Source of the DNA: Sulfurospirillum multivorans DSM 12446
Lineage (GTDB): Bacteria > Campylobacterota > Campylobacteria > Campylobacterales > Sulfurospirillaceae
Length of the DNA stretch: 64,000 bases
NCBI RefSeq assembly: GCF_000568815.1
Contig: NZ_CP007201.1
Location: 2,737,654-2,801,653 of the forward strand
Direction: 5' to 3'
In this document: positions 52,407 to 62,131 of the stretch, one piece after another
Layout: every line of letters starts with the position of its first letter
Position numbering within the stretch: position 1 is the first letter of the stretch
Notes under the pieces: model-generated
Told to the model about the DNA's origin: nothing
Seen by the model: the letters and a program-made list of their open reading frames with translations, nothing else
Database searches by the model: none
Translations under genes and position numbers: made by a program

Positions 52407-54085
52407 AAACTGAGTCCTTTGTTTTCATTTTCCATGTGGGCCTTAAACATCACTTTGGGTTTACAGGCGGCACAGCAGTAAAGTGTTCTAAGCTTCACCG
52501 CATCATTGCCAAAAAGCGGCGTCATGATGGCTGCGATTTTCTCAACCGCTTTGACAGTGGCAAAAGGCGTCCCACACTCAATACAGGTAAAAAGCTCATC
52601 TTTCGTCATAATGCGTTGCGAAAACCAACTTGGTTTTAAACTGATCTCATCGCGCACGACGGTTAAACAACCTTCTTCAGGACAGGTCACTTCACAATAG
52701 GTACAATTCGTACAAATCGAAGCATTAAAACGAAGCGAATTATCTTCAGGATGCGCTGTTAGAGCTCGCACATTACAGGCTCCCACACAACTCAGACACA
52801 ACGTACATTTGCTCTCATCAATAACGATGTTGCCATAATGCACATGCTCACCCGTCTTTAACACACCCAAATCTTCACCATCCACTAAATGCGAAAGACG
52901 CGCTGAAAAAATCTCGCGTTTGCGAAGACCGTCTTCATTGATGCCGTACATACACTCAGGGAAACTTTCCATACTCTCGAAAATACGCGCCAAATCAGCA
53001 CTGTCTTCACAGACGTAAATCGCTTTTTTGTGGTACTTTTTCTCAAAAATTTCATTCAGGATGCGAATCACATCACCCGTACCTTTGGAGATAAAATCGG
53101 TGTAGAAAATGATCGGATTGCCACTGGTTTGAAGTAGATTTAAAAGGTGCGCTTCATGGAGGTATTTTTCACCCTCAATCATCAAAGGTAAAACGCCCTC
53201 ACGCAAGGGAATATCAATCAACCCCAAATCCATTTTATGAGGAATAATCAGTGCCGTTGCGCCTTTAAAATACTCACTCAAATGGGCAAAAGCAATGCGC
53301 GGCATCTGCGTATAATCAAGCGCACCGCTCGGACATACGCTCACACAACCGCCACAGCCATGACAATCAATATGCGAAAATGCCAAATGCTTGGTCTCAT
53401 CCTCTTTTAAAATCGCAACCGTTGGGCAAACCTCAGCACATTTACCGCAAATCTCTGTGCGTCTTTCATGGTACTGACAGATGGAAGGATCGTAGTTGAT
53501 AAAATTTTTATAGTGGTACTCGCCTTTGTTGTCTCGAAGCTTTTTAAGCGCCCCTTCCAGTCCAAGAAGAGCTGGATCATACACGCCACTTTGCTTCATC
53601 GCAAAGCTTGGAGCATTCCACCACAGAATTTGATCGCACTCTAATTCGAGGAGTTCATCCTCTTTTTTGAGCGTTACATGTAAAGAACCAATATGACCGT
53701 TCACATCTAAAATTATGGAAGAAGAGAGCAACATAACCGTAAAGTCTTCTTCTCTTAGTTCTGCTTTTAAAGCTTCATCGTTGGCATCGTCACTCACGAT
53801 AAGCACTTTGTTGCCCACCTCTTGAGAATAGTCCATATCTTGCGCAAAATCAAACCCAAGGGCGCGTATGGCATACAATTTAGTGATCGTGGAAATTTTA
53901 TTTGCAATGCTATCGCGTGAATGTTGGAGGTAAAAATTGATCTCTGGTGCGTAAATAATTGCCTCTGCCTCAGGGTCGTTCGAGACTAAAAAATCACCTT
54001 TGCAAGGGCTTTTAACCAGTTCTATCGCTTCGTCAAGAGGGAAATCAATACCAACGGTATCGTAGAAAACGTACTCTTTTTGCAT
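52403..54085 (-). CDS. Multi-cluster [4Fe-4S] protein upstream of formate dehydrogenase 2
   Basis: 560 residues. Two ferredoxin-like regions: residues about 205-255 (CGKCAEVCP, CHGCGGCVSVCP) and about 425-475 (CTLCLSCVGACN, CTNCTYCEVTCP). A C-terminal CIECG...CCAAC pair adds another metal site. The first 190 residues have no recognised fold. It lies in one operon with the chaperone and is divergent from the binding-protein gene; a ModE-type box is in the spacer. A role in electron transfer or maturation of the dehydrogenase is likely; I cannot name it more exactly. Confidence 0.8.
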   Translation of the reverse strand: MQKEYVFYDTVGIDFPLDEAIELVKSPCKGDFLVSNDPEAEAIIYAPEINFYLQHSRDSIANKISTITKLYAIRALGFDFAQDMDYSQEVGNKVLIVSDDANDEALKAELREEDFTVMLLSSSIILDVNGHIGSLHVTLKKEDELLELECDQILWWNAPSFAMKQSGVYDPALLGLEGALKKLRDNKGEYHYKNFINYDPSICQYHERRTEICGKCAEVCPTVAILKEDETKHLAFSHIDCHGCGGCVSVCPSGALDYTQMPRIAFAHLSEYFKGATALIIPHKMDLGLIDIPLREGVLPLMIEGEKYLHEAHLLNLLQTSGNPIIFYTDFISKGTGDVIRILNEIFEKKYHKKAIYVCEDSADLARIFESMESFPECMYGINEDGLRKREIFSARLSHLVDGEDLGVLKTGEHVHYGNIVIDESKCTLCLSCVGACNVRALTAHPEDNSLRFNASICTNCTYCEVTCPEEGCLTVVRDEISLKPSWFSQRIMTKDELFTCIECGTPFATVKAVEKIAAIMTPLFGNDAVKLRTLYCCAACKPKVMFKAHMENENKGLSL

Positions 54086-54181
54086 TTTACATCCATTAAG
54101 TGGTAAATAAGAATTTACCGAATTGTAAAATGAATTGGATTAAATCGTTCTTAACAAGAGTATATTTATCCGCTTAGTAAG

Positions 54182-54205
54182 CATTATATATTTAATTATA
54201 TAGCG
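54182..54205. promoter_or_regulatory. ModE-type box upstream of formate dehydrogenase 2 Fe-S gene
   Basis: CATTATAT-N8-ATATAGCG, near the palindromic consensus. It is 97-120 bases before the Fe-S gene and 86-109 before the divergent binding-protein gene, so the target is one or both. Confidence 0.5.
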
Positions 54206-54290
54206 TAATAGTGGTGTTTTTTCACTATTATCTTGTGTTAATCTTCTTCAGTTATAATAATAGGTATGAAATGACAAAGGTGTTACAATT

Positions 54291-55454
54291 TTGGTAAACA
54301 AAAACTTTCTAATCACAAGCTTTTTAGCCTTAATCGTGCTGGTACTCCTCTTTTCTTTCGCCACTTCGTATAAAAGTGTGGAGAAAAACACCATTGTCCT
54401 AGGTGCCTCGCTGCCTCTCACTGGCATTAACAGTCATTTGGGTCGAGATGTCGTTGTGGGCGCAAATACCTACTTCAGCCACACCAATGCCAGAGGCGGT
54501 GTGCAGGGTAAAAAAATTGAATTTATCCAGTATGACGACAAATACGAACCTGAAAACACCTACAGCAATACCATCAAACTCATCACCAAAGATGACGTTT
54601 TTGCCCTTTTTGGCTTTGTAGGAACACCTACAGTCAAACGTGTGTTACCGCTCATCACGGAAAGCCAGATTCCTTTTATCGCCCCCTACACTGGCGCTTC
54701 GTTTCTTCGCACCAAAGAGACGCCGAACATCATCAACTTTCGAAGTGCGTACACCGAAGAGCTTGACGCGTTAGTGGAGTACCTCACGAAGCAAAAAAAC
54801 ATTACACGCTTTGCGATTTTCTACCAAAACGATGACTACGGCGAAGAGGGGTACATCGCACTCTCAACCGCTCTTGGTAAACGCAACCTGCAACTGATGG
54901 CGGAGGGAACCTATAAACGCAACACGCTCTCCATTCGCCATGCGATTCATGAGATCGAAGCGGCAAAACCTGAAGCCATCATCTTGGTGGGCTCGTATAA
55001 ACCTACGGCTCGTTTTATCGAAAAAGTGAAAGAGTGTTGCCCACAACAGATCATCTTTTGTCCCATCTCTTTTGTCAATGCAGACGCCCTTATGGGGGAA
55101 CTGCACGGTAACGGTGAGAACATTCTCTTTTCTCAAACCGTTCCCTCTTACGATGATTTTTACTCCAAAGAGGCGGTGGAGTACATCAAAAATCTTGCCT
55201 TTTACTACCCAGAGGAGAAACCCTCATTGGTCTCTTACGAATCGTATTTGGCAGCCAAAGCTGTGGTCACGGCGCTTAAGGCGATCAATGGAGCGATCAC
55301 ACCGGGTAAGTTTTTGGATCACCTCAAACATGTTCCCACCCAAACGCTCGACAACATTCCTTTAAAATACCACAATGCCCAACTGCTCAATCAAGTTTAC
55401 CTCTCAAACTATGTCAACGGCAAATTTGAAATTATTCAAAAGTACGAGTACTAA
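54291..55454 (+). CDS. Branched-chain-type periplasmic binding protein (Peripla_BP_6), signal input
   Basis: 387 residues, TTG start at 54291 with AAAGG ten bases upstream; no ATG or GTG fits better. N-terminal hydrophobic segment (FLITSFLALIVLVLLFSFATS) may be a signal or an uncleaved anchor. LivJ-like pattern: IVLGASLPLTGINSHLGRDVVVGANTYF, GGVQGKKIEFIQYDDKYEP, and FAIFYQNDDYGEEGY. No transporter genes accompany it. It precedes a histidine kinase by one base, so it most likely presents its ligand to that kinase. Confidence 0.82.
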   Translation: MVNKNFLITSFLALIVLVLLFSFATSYKSVEKNTIVLGASLPLTGINSHLGRDVVVGANTYFSHTNARGGVQGKKIEFIQYDDKYEPENTYSNTIKLITKDDVFALFGFVGTPTVKRVLPLITESQIPFIAPYTGASFLRTKETPNIINFRSAYTEELDALVEYLTKQKNITRFAIFYQNDDYGEEGYIALSTALGKRNLQLMAEGTYKRNTLSIRHAIHEIEAAKPEAIILVGSYKPTARFIEKVKECCPQQIIFCPISFVNADALMGELHGNGENILFSQTVPSYDDFYSKEAVEYIKNLAFYYPEEKPSLVSYESYLAAKAVVTALKAINGAITPGKFLDHLKHVPTQTLDNIPLKYHNAQLLNQVYLSNYVNGKFEIIQKYEY

Positions 55455-55455
55455 G

Positions 55456-57087
55456 ATGACGTTTGTAGAGTTTATTAACCAAAAACTAGAGACCATCAAG
55501 TTTTCCAATAAAACCAAAATTCTTATTTTCATCATCTTAAGTGGAACGATGACCATTGGTTTTTTGATGTTCGTCTCCATTTTTGCGCTTAAATACGACT
55601 ATGAAACCCTGTTTCAAAAGCACACGCAACCCCAAGTCGATCTTGAAGAGATTAAAGACAATTACCGCGTCAATGTCGCAGAAACGCTTCGAGACATCAA
55701 AGAGCGCCAAATCAGCAATGATGATGCCATCGAAGTGATCTATCTCGCGCAACAGATCATCCACAAACAGTGGAACAGTTACCAATTTGCAACCAACCGT
55801 CAGATCGGAGGACTCCCTTATCTTGCGAGTCGTTGGCTGAGTCTCTTTTTGGTCATGCCCGACATTCCTGAAAAGACTATCTTTCAAAAAGGAATTGTGG
55901 AAAAGATCAGCGTGAAGATGCAAAGCATTGATAGTAAAATCACGATGATGTTGGAACTATTGAAATACTCCAAAACCGAACAAGCGAGTTTTTTGATTGA
56001 TGACATTATGCTCGAAGCCAATTCGCTGAACATTTATCTCTCAAGCCTCATTACCACGCATCTCAAACAAGCGATTACCGAAAAACAGGTCAACGACAGC
56101 CTCTTTCAGACCAGTACGATCATGCTTATTCTGCTCATCGGTCTGATCTTCTTTTTTATCACGATGGTGCTTTTTATCATCATTAACCATTTTAAAAATT
56201 TGCATAACTATCTTGAGGAAAATATTCTCATCAAGACCAAAGAGCTTCGCGATCTTAACGATTCGCTGGAACTTCGCATCAAACGAGAAGTCGAAAACAG
56301 TCGTAAAAAAGACAACATCATGTTCCAACAAGCAAGACTTGCGAGTCTTGGAGAGATGCTTCAAAACATCGCGCACCAATGGCGACAACCGCTAGGTTCA
56401 CTGATGATGATTATTCAAAGTTTTGAGAGTAAGTTTTTAGCAGGCAAACTGGACGAACCCTTCATCGCTTCACGTGTCAAAGATGCCCAACTGCTCTCTT
56501 CCAATATGTCGGACACTCTGGAGGATTTTCGCACCTTCTTTAACCCCAACAAAAGCAAAAAAGCGTTTCGCATCAAAGAGGTGATCCAAAAAGCGGTTGA
56601 CCTTTCCAAGTATCAGTTGGAACGCGAGGAGATCACGTTAGCACTTTTTATCAAAGATGACCTTGAAGTCTTTGGTTTTAAAAATGAGCTGATTCACGTG
56701 CTTCTCAATCTTATTGGCAATTCCAAGGATATTTTGGCGAGTAAGACCGATAATATTCACAAGATTATTCACATCATCGCCAAGCAAAATGAAGAACGTA
56801 TTTTTATCAATGTCATCGATAATGGCGGTGGAATAAAAAGTGATATAATACCCAAAGTTTTCGACCCCTATTTTACGACCAAACACAAGAGTGTAGGCAC
56901 AGGAATTGGGCTTTATATGTCCAAACAGATGGTGGAAAAACACATGCACGGAAAGATTACATGTAAAAATATTCGCCACAAATTAAGCACAAAAGTTTTG
57001 TGGGCATGCACAATGTTTACGATAGAAATACCAAAAAATTATATCAACACAAACGAGGGTGATGACGATGAACAAGCGCAATTTTGA
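55456..57087 (+). CDS. Membrane histidine kinase of a two-component system
   Basis: 543 residues from the ATG at 55456. Membrane helices at about 21-43 and 220-245 bracket a periplasmic sensor region. The phosphoacceptor His307 is in NIAHQWRQPL, the Campylobacterota form of the H-box. N-box NLIGNSKD, G1 DNGGGI, F-box VFDPYFTTK and G2 GTGIGLYMSK are intact. Its stop overlaps the response-regulator start. A TTACATGTAA copy (56957) lies inside. Confidence 0.9.
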   Translation: MTFVEFINQKLETIKFSNKTKILIFIILSGTMTIGFLMFVSIFALKYDYETLFQKHTQPQVDLEEIKDNYRVNVAETLRDIKERQISNDDAIEVIYLAQQIIHKQWNSYQFATNRQIGGLPYLASRWLSLFLVMPDIPEKTIFQKGIVEKISVKMQSIDSKITMMLELLKYSKTEQASFLIDDIMLEANSLNIYLSSLITTHLKQAITEKQVNDSLFQTSTIMLILLIGLIFFFITMVLFIIINHFKNLHNYLEENILIKTKELRDLNDSLELRIKREVENSRKKDNIMFQQARLASLGEMLQNIAHQWRQPLGSLMMIIQSFESKFLAGKLDEPFIASRVKDAQLLSSNMSDTLEDFRTFFNPNKSKKAFRIKEVIQKAVDLSKYQLEREEITLALFIKDDLEVFGFKNELIHVLLNLIGNSKDILASKTDNIHKIIHIIAKQNEERIFINVIDNGGGIKSDIIPKVFDPYFTTKHKSVGTGIGLYMSKQMVEKHMHGKITCKNIRHKLSTKVLWACTMFTIEIPKNYINTNEGDDDEQAQF

Positions 57088-57742
57088 GTTACTCGGTAGC
57101 TTTACGATTCTTTACATCGAAGATGAAGCGGATTTGCTGAAACACACCACATCTGTTTTAGAAGATTTTGTGAAAAAGATCTACCCCGTGCAAACGATCG
57201 AGGAAGCTTTGGAGATCATTAAAACCGAAAAAATCGACGTCATTGTCGCGGACATTCACCTTAAATACAGCAATGGCTTGGACTTTTTGCGCACCCTCAA
57301 ACATGACCTAGAGATCGAACTTCCCTCCATCGTTACGACTGCGTTTACCGACACCGAGTATCTGCTGGATGCGATAAAACTTCATGTGGATAACTACCTC
57401 ATTAAGCCTGTCAACATCAAGGAGCTCCTTAATTCATTGCACGATGTATTGCTTCCAAAAATTCAAGCCAAAGAGATCGTGCGCTCGTATAACATCATCA
57501 AAACCATCTCCGCGGTGACCGATAGCAAGCAAGTCGAGATCATCCGTTTTATCATCAAAAATTTGGACAATGACAATATGCTCAATTACTCTTACAGCGA
57601 GATTATGGAGCAAGTGGATGTGAGTAAACCCACCGTCATCAAGCTCTTTAAACAGCTTGGAGATCAAGGGATTTTGACAAAAATTCAAAATAAAAAATAC
57701 CTGTTTGACGAGACCCAATTGCCGCTTCCGGAGAACGCATGA
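57068..57742 (+). CDS. Response regulator with winged-helix output
   Basis: 224 residues from the ATG at 57068 (GAGGG ahead; GTG at 57059 and ATG at 57062 are possible but closer to the site). Receiver domain with acidic YIEDEADL, phosphoacceptor Asp62 (VADIH) and Lys113 (LIKPVN). The C-terminal 90 residues contain a winged-helix-like segment YSEIMEQVDVSKPTVIKLFKQLGDQGIL, not of OmpR or NarL type. It ends with an ATGA overlap on selA, so kinase, regulator, selA and selB form one transcription unit. Confidence 0.87.
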   Translation: MNKRNFELLGSFTILYIEDEADLLKHTTSVLEDFVKKIYPVQTIEEALEIIKTEKIDVIVADIHLKYSNGLDFLRTLKHDLEIELPSIVTTAFTDTEYLLDAIKLHVDNYLIKPVNIKELLNSLHDVLLPKIQAKEIVRSYNIIKTISAVTDSKQVEIIRFIIKNLDNDNMLNYSYSEIMEQVDVSKPTVIKLFKQLGDQGILTKIQNKKYLFDETQLPLPENA

Positions 57743-59076
57743 ATGCTTTAAAAACGCTTCCAAAAGTTGACAAATGCCTTACACATACGCTTTTTGAAGG
57801 CTGTAATGCAACCTTAGTGATGAAAATCGCCAGAATAAAAATCGAGGAAATCCGTCAAGGACTTATCACCAAAGAGATCGAAAGCTTCGATGAAGAGGCG
57901 TTAATGCAGGAAATCAAAAAAGCCTATGACGCGCTTTTTGAGCCTTCACTCAAACCTCTTATCAATGCCACAGGCGTTATTTTGCACACCAATATGGGCA
58001 GAAGTTTGATCTCGAAAACCTTGTTGGATCGCGCCAGTGACGTCATCTGCAACTACTCCAATTTGGAGTATAACCTAGAACTTGGCAGTCGAGGCGAGCG
58101 CTATGAGCATGTCAGCACGCATCTGAGAGAGCTTTTAAATGTGGAAGATGTACTGGTTGTCAACAACAACGCTTCCGCTGTCTTTTTGATCTTAAACACC
58201 TTTGCCAAAAACCAAGAAGTCGTGGTCTCAAGGGGCGAATTGGTCGAGATTGGTGGCAGTTTTCGCATTCCTGAAGTGATGAAACAAAGTGGCGCCATTC
58301 TGAATGAAGTCGGAGCGACCAATAAAACCAAAATCACTGACTACGAAAGCGCCATCAACGAAAACATCGCGATGCTGATGAAGGTGCATCAGTCCAACTT
58401 TAGCATCGAAGGGTTTAGCGAAGCCGTAGCGTATGAAGATCTCAAGCAACTCGCCACCCAAAACAACCTTTTGGACTACTACGACCTTGGAAGCGGCTAC
58501 GTTCCTAAACTGCCGTACAACCTCGGCAACCGCGAACATTCCCTTTCAGAAATTCTTACATGTAACCCTTCACTGATCAGTTTCAGTGGCGACAAACTCT
58601 TTGGAAGCGTGCAAGCAGGCATTATCGCAGGGCGGGCTGATTTGATCGCAAAACTGAAAAAGAACCAACTTCTTCGAATGCTACGTGTGGATAAAATCAC
58701 CCTGAGTCTGCTTGAAGAGAGCATTAAAGCGTATCTCGCAGAAGAGTACGAGCAAATTCCTACGCTTTGGCTGCTGTTTCGAAGTGTCGAAGAACTCACG
58801 CAACGAGCATTACATGTAAAAGAGTCTGTCGGCAAAAATTCGTGCGAAATTGTAGAGAGCGAAACCTATATGGGTGGCGGTACTTTGCCCAACCGTCGCT
58901 TCCCCACGATTGCTTTACATGTAAAAGGAAAAGCAACCCTTTTGGAGCGAAAATTCCGCGAAAACCATGTGATCGGGCGCATTGAAAATGACCACTTTTT
59001 ACTCGATTTTCGCACAATCCTTCCCAGTACCGAAGAAAAACTGAGTGAAATTATTAAACGCATTGTAGGGAATTAA
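57739..59076 (+). CDS. selA: L-seryl-tRNA(Sec) selenium transferase
   Basis: 445 residues, full length. Converts Ser-tRNA(Sec) to Sec-tRNA(Sec) with selenophosphate. PLP fold type I with LKPLINATGVILHTNMGRS, VVNNNASAVFLIL, EIGGSFRIPEVM, YYDLGSG and the PLP-Lys in FSGDKLFGS. Overlaps the response-regulator stop by four bases and is immediately followed by selB. Three TTACATGTAA copies lie inside (58556, 58810, 58915). Confidence 0.96.
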   Translation: MNALKTLPKVDKCLTHTLFEGCNATLVMKIARIKIEEIRQGLITKEIESFDEEALMQEIKKAYDALFEPSLKPLINATGVILHTNMGRSLISKTLLDRASDVICNYSNLEYNLELGSRGERYEHVSTHLRELLNVEDVLVVNNNASAVFLILNTFAKNQEVVVSRGELVEIGGSFRIPEVMKQSGAILNEVGATNKTKITDYESAINENIAMLMKVHQSNFSIEGFSEAVAYEDLKQLATQNNLLDYYDLGSGYVPKLPYNLGNREHSLSEILTCNPSLISFSGDKLFGSVQAGIIAGRADLIAKLKKNQLLRMLRVDKITLSLLEESIKAYLAEEYEQIPTLWLLFRSVEELTQRALHVKESVGKNSCEIVESETYMGGGTLPNRRFPTIALHVKGKATLLERKFRENHVIGRIENDHFLLDFRTILPSTEEKLSEIIKRIVGN

Positions 59077-60912
59077 ATGGAGTATAGTATCGTTGGAACC
59101 GCAGGACATGTCGATCACGGTAAAACGGCTCTCATCACCGCTCTTACGGGTTTTGAGGGAGACAGTTTAGAAGAGGAAAAACGCCGAGGCATCACCATCA
59201 ACCTCAGTTTTTCCAGTATGCAAAACGAGGCAAAGAACGTCGCGTTTATCGATGTTCCAGGGCATGAAAAGCTTTTAAAAAATATGATCTCAGGTGCCTT
59301 TGGTTTCGATGCCAGCTTGGTCGTTGTCGATGCGAATGAGGGCATTATGCCTCAAACCAAAGAGCATTTGGAGATCTTAAATCTTTTACATGTAAAGAAT
59401 ATTATCGTAGCACTCACCAAAAAAGACCTCGCAACACCTGAGATTATCGAGCAGCGAACCTACGAAATCACCGAGCATCTCAAAACACTTCACAACCTCC
59501 ATTTGGTCGAGATTATCCCTGTCAGTATTTATGAACTTTCCACGATTCAAACGCTCAAGAACGCCCTGTTTGACCTACCCGTAACGCCTAAAAAAAGCAA
59601 TGGGCTTTTTCGCTACTACGTTGACCGTTCTTTCTCCATCGCAGGTGCGGGAACCGTTGTGACAGGAACCGTACTGGATGGAACGATCAAAGTCGGTGAA
59701 AAACTTTTTGCGCCAGAGCTTGAAAAAGAGTTTGTTATCCGCAACCTTCAAGTCCACGACCACGATGTGGAAGCAGCCTATTCCTCTCAGCGAACCGCGA
59801 TCAACCTTCAAAACGCCCAAAAAACGGCATTTGAAAAAGGGGCACTGCTGTGCAAAAAAGGGTTTATCCGTGGTTTTGACTGCGCGGATGTCTGGATAGA
59901 GAGCATCGGTGGACACACTCTAAAACACAACGCCAAAGTCATTTTATACGTCGGCACCAAGCAAGTCGAAGCGCGCATTTTGTTTTACGAAACCGAAGAG
60001 AGTATTGAGCGAGGTTTTGCCAAACTACAGTTCAATCACAAGCTCTTTTTAGTCCACGATGAGCCGTTCATTATCACAGCAAGCGGTCGCACCATCGGCG
60101 GTGGACGCGTACTCAATCCCATCAATGACCCAATGAAAAAAAGGGTGAAATTAGAGCTTCTTAAAGCACTGGACGCCAAGGATTTTAAAAGTGCTTTTAC
60201 CCTTTTAGTGGAGATGCACAAACACGGCTTTGGGCTGATCTCGTCCAACCAACGCTTTGGGCTAAACCATGAAGAAGCGATAACGATCGCCAATGAAATG
60301 AGTGACGTTTTTGTCGATGAAAAAGGCTTAGTCCTCTACCCCATTTCGATGAAAAATGAGCTAGAACGCATCATTCAAGCCATTTACGCCAAAAATGCTT
60401 ATGCCCTCCTCTCCGCCAATTCGCTCTCCCTCAAACTCAAATGGGCAAGCGTTGCCTTGGTCGAGAGCGTGCTTCAAAAACTCTGCGATGAAGGCATGTT
60501 GGATTTGGTGAATGGCATCTACAAAAACGCGCAAATCGACATCGACAATATCGAGGCCCTCATCGAAGATAGACTCTATGACATCTTACTTAAAGCCGAA
60601 TTTACCCCAGAAGCTCCGTACAACATCTACGATGAACTCGACATCGACCGTAAAATGGGTGATGATGCCCTCAAAAGCCTCACGCGGGCTAAAAAGGTCG
60701 TTCGATTAGAGCACAACCTCTTTGTCACAACTCTTGCGCTCAGTGCCATGATGGCGCATCTACGAGAGATTATGCGCAAAGAAAATGGCGTTGACATCAA
60801 AGCCTTTAAAGAACACTTCGACATCAGTCGCAAATACTTGGTCGCGTATCTTGACTATCTTGATAATTTTGATGATGTAAAAAAAGAAGGGAATAGAAGG
60901 GTACTTGGATAA
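59077..60912 (+). CDS. selB: Selenocysteine-specific elongation factor SelB
   Basis: 611 residues. GTPase G1 GTAGHVDHGKT (7-17), G2 RGITINL, G3 DVPGHEK, G4-like TKKD, then EF-Tu-like domains and C-terminal winged helices that read the SECIS hairpin (YNIYDELDIDRKMGDDALKSLTRAKKVVRLEHNLFV and KEHFDISRKYLVAYLDYLD). It brings Sec-tRNA to the UGA codons of fdhA1 and fdhA2. Starts at the base after the selA stop. Confidence 0.96.
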   Translation: MEYSIVGTAGHVDHGKTALITALTGFEGDSLEEEKRRGITINLSFSSMQNEAKNVAFIDVPGHEKLLKNMISGAFGFDASLVVVDANEGIMPQTKEHLEILNLLHVKNIIVALTKKDLATPEIIEQRTYEITEHLKTLHNLHLVEIIPVSIYELSTIQTLKNALFDLPVTPKKSNGLFRYYVDRSFSIAGAGTVVTGTVLDGTIKVGEKLFAPELEKEFVIRNLQVHDHDVEAAYSSQRTAINLQNAQKTAFEKGALLCKKGFIRGFDCADVWIESIGGHTLKHNAKVILYVGTKQVEARILFYETEESIERGFAKLQFNHKLFLVHDEPFIITASGRTIGGGRVLNPINDPMKKRVKLELLKALDAKDFKSAFTLLVEMHKHGFGLISSNQRFGLNHEEAITIANEMSDVFVDEKGLVLYPISMKNELERIIQAIYAKNAYALLSANSLSLKLKWASVALVESVLQKLCDEGMLDLVNGIYKNAQIDIDNIEALIEDRLYDILLKAEFTPEAPYNIYDELDIDRKMGDDALKSLTRAKKVVRLEHNLFVTTLALSAMMAHLREIMRKENGVDIKAFKEHFDISRKYLVAYLDYLDNFDDVKKEGNRRVLG

Positions 60913-60924
60913 ACTTTCAAAATA

Positions 60925-60954
60925 AAGTGAAGCTTTACATGTAAAACTTCACTT
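60925..60954 (+). terminator. Terminator of the selAB transcript, built on TTACATGTAA
   Basis: AAGTGAAG and CTTCACTT enclose TTTACATGTAAA, so almost the whole 30 bases form one dyad. It shows how the iterated palindrome can become part of a terminator. Confidence 0.6.
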
Positions 60955-60974
60955 CTCTTTCTTCAAACGATTTT

Positions 60975-61493
60975 TTACCTCTTTTTCACTTGAACACATT
61001 GCTCGCATTTTTCTCTCTCCCATTTATGCTTCATCCCTTTGATATAGACAATTAAGATAAAGAAAAGTGCCGATGTTACGCCAAGCACTAACAAAAGCAA
61101 GGTCTCCGATGGGTCTGTCTCAAGTAAAATCAGCTTTCTTACCAAGACAACAAACGAGATCTCAAGAAAGGTCACGGCATAGTCAAACCCATCTTGAATA
61201 AACAGTGTTTTGACAATCGCCAAAACAATCAAGACAAACAAGCCATCGGTTAAAATGATTTTAATCGAATCAAAATCAAGCGCACCTTGTGAAATCGTAA
61301 AGGCGATCATCTTATAACCAAGGCTGATAAAACACTGCCCCAAGTAGACAATCATCATGCAGATAAAGATATAACGCGCGATATTGAGTAGTTTTAGTAG
61401 CGAATTTTCAACTTTAACTTCTAAAAATTGATTGAATGCAAAAACTTTATCTGAGAGATTTTCTCTGCATTGTTCATCATTTTTTTCTTCCAT
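60975..61493 (-). CDS. PsiE-family membrane protein
   Basis: 172 residues from the ATG at 61493 (AGGAG six bases ahead; the ATG two codons earlier is directly at the site). Four membrane helices, with the PsiE-like block ILTDGLFVLIVLAIVKTLF and FLEISFVVLVRKLILLETDP. The family is named for phosphate starvation in E. coli; function unknown. C-terminal CEQC pair is unusual. It converges on the selB terminator. Confidence 0.75.
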   Translation of the reverse strand: MEEKNDEQCRENLSDKVFAFNQFLEVKVENSLLKLLNIARYIFICMMIVYLGQCFISLGYKMIAFTISQGALDFDSIKIILTDGLFVLIVLAIVKTLFIQDGFDYAVTFLEISFVVLVRKLILLETDPSETLLLLVLGVTSALFFILIVYIKGMKHKWEREKCEQCVQVKKR

Positions 61494-61610
61494 AAACATC
61501 TCCTAACCATTTTACCCTGTAAAAGGCGGCGCCATTATAGTACAATTTATGAAAGAAAGAACCATTTTTAGGCTCAAAAATGACTTTTTTGTTTCATTTT
61601 CAAAAAACAC

Positions 61611-61639
61611 TTGACATTATTACTAATTAGTAATATAAT
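61611..61639 (+). promoter_or_regulatory. Sigma70 promoter of marR with built-in palindrome
   Basis: TTGACA (61611-61616), 17-base spacer, TATAAT (61634-61639): both hexamers are consensus. The palindrome ATTACTAATTAGTAAT (61619-61634) fills the spacer, so a bound regulator would block the promoter. Confidence 0.85.
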
Positions 61640-61659
61640 TTCCACAGAGGTACAAAAAT

Positions 61660-62115
61660 ATGAAACTACGATCAGACGTTAAAAGTTATGGTGAGCGCAC
61701 CGATAAGAGTATGCAGACATGGATACAAATTGTAAGAGCCTTTACCAAAATCCGTAACAAAGAGTTGAAGTATATCAACGAATGCGGCTTAACGATGAAC
61801 CAGTTTGAAGTTTTGGAAGTCCTTTACCATCGTGGCGATTTGCAAATAGGTTCTATCACAAAGCTGATTATGAGCACTCCTGGCAATGTCACTGTGGTTG
61901 TCAAAAATCTCCTCAGAGATGGCTTCGTGCAAACACTTCCATCGCCTGAAGATAGCCGTGTGCGTATCGTAAGCATTACCGAAAGCGGACGTGCGCTGAT
62001 CGGTGGGATGTTTGGGAAACACGCCGCCAATCTCAAGAGTTATTTTGACGTGTTAAGCGAAGAAGAGTTGGTCACCTTGTATGACCTGTTACGAAAACTG
62101 CAAAAAGCGCAATAA
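61660..62115 (+). CDS. MarR-family transcription regulator
   Basis: 151 residues with the MarR winged helix: LTMNQFEVLEVLYHRGDLQIGSITKLIMSTPGNVTVVVKNLLRDGFVQ and the DSRVRIVSIT wing. The palindromic operator in its own promoter, and again before the yceI gene 43 bases downstream, point to autoregulation and control of yceI. Inducer unknown. Confidence 0.92.
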   Translation: MKLRSDVKSYGERTDKSMQTWIQIVRAFTKIRNKELKYINECGLTMNQFEVLEVLYHRGDLQIGSITKLIMSTPGNVTVVVKNLLRDGFVQTLPSPEDSRVRIVSITESGRALIGGMFGKHAANLKSYFDVLSEEELVTLYDLLRKLQKAQ

Positions 62116-62131
62116 TTTTTTGCTCAAATAC

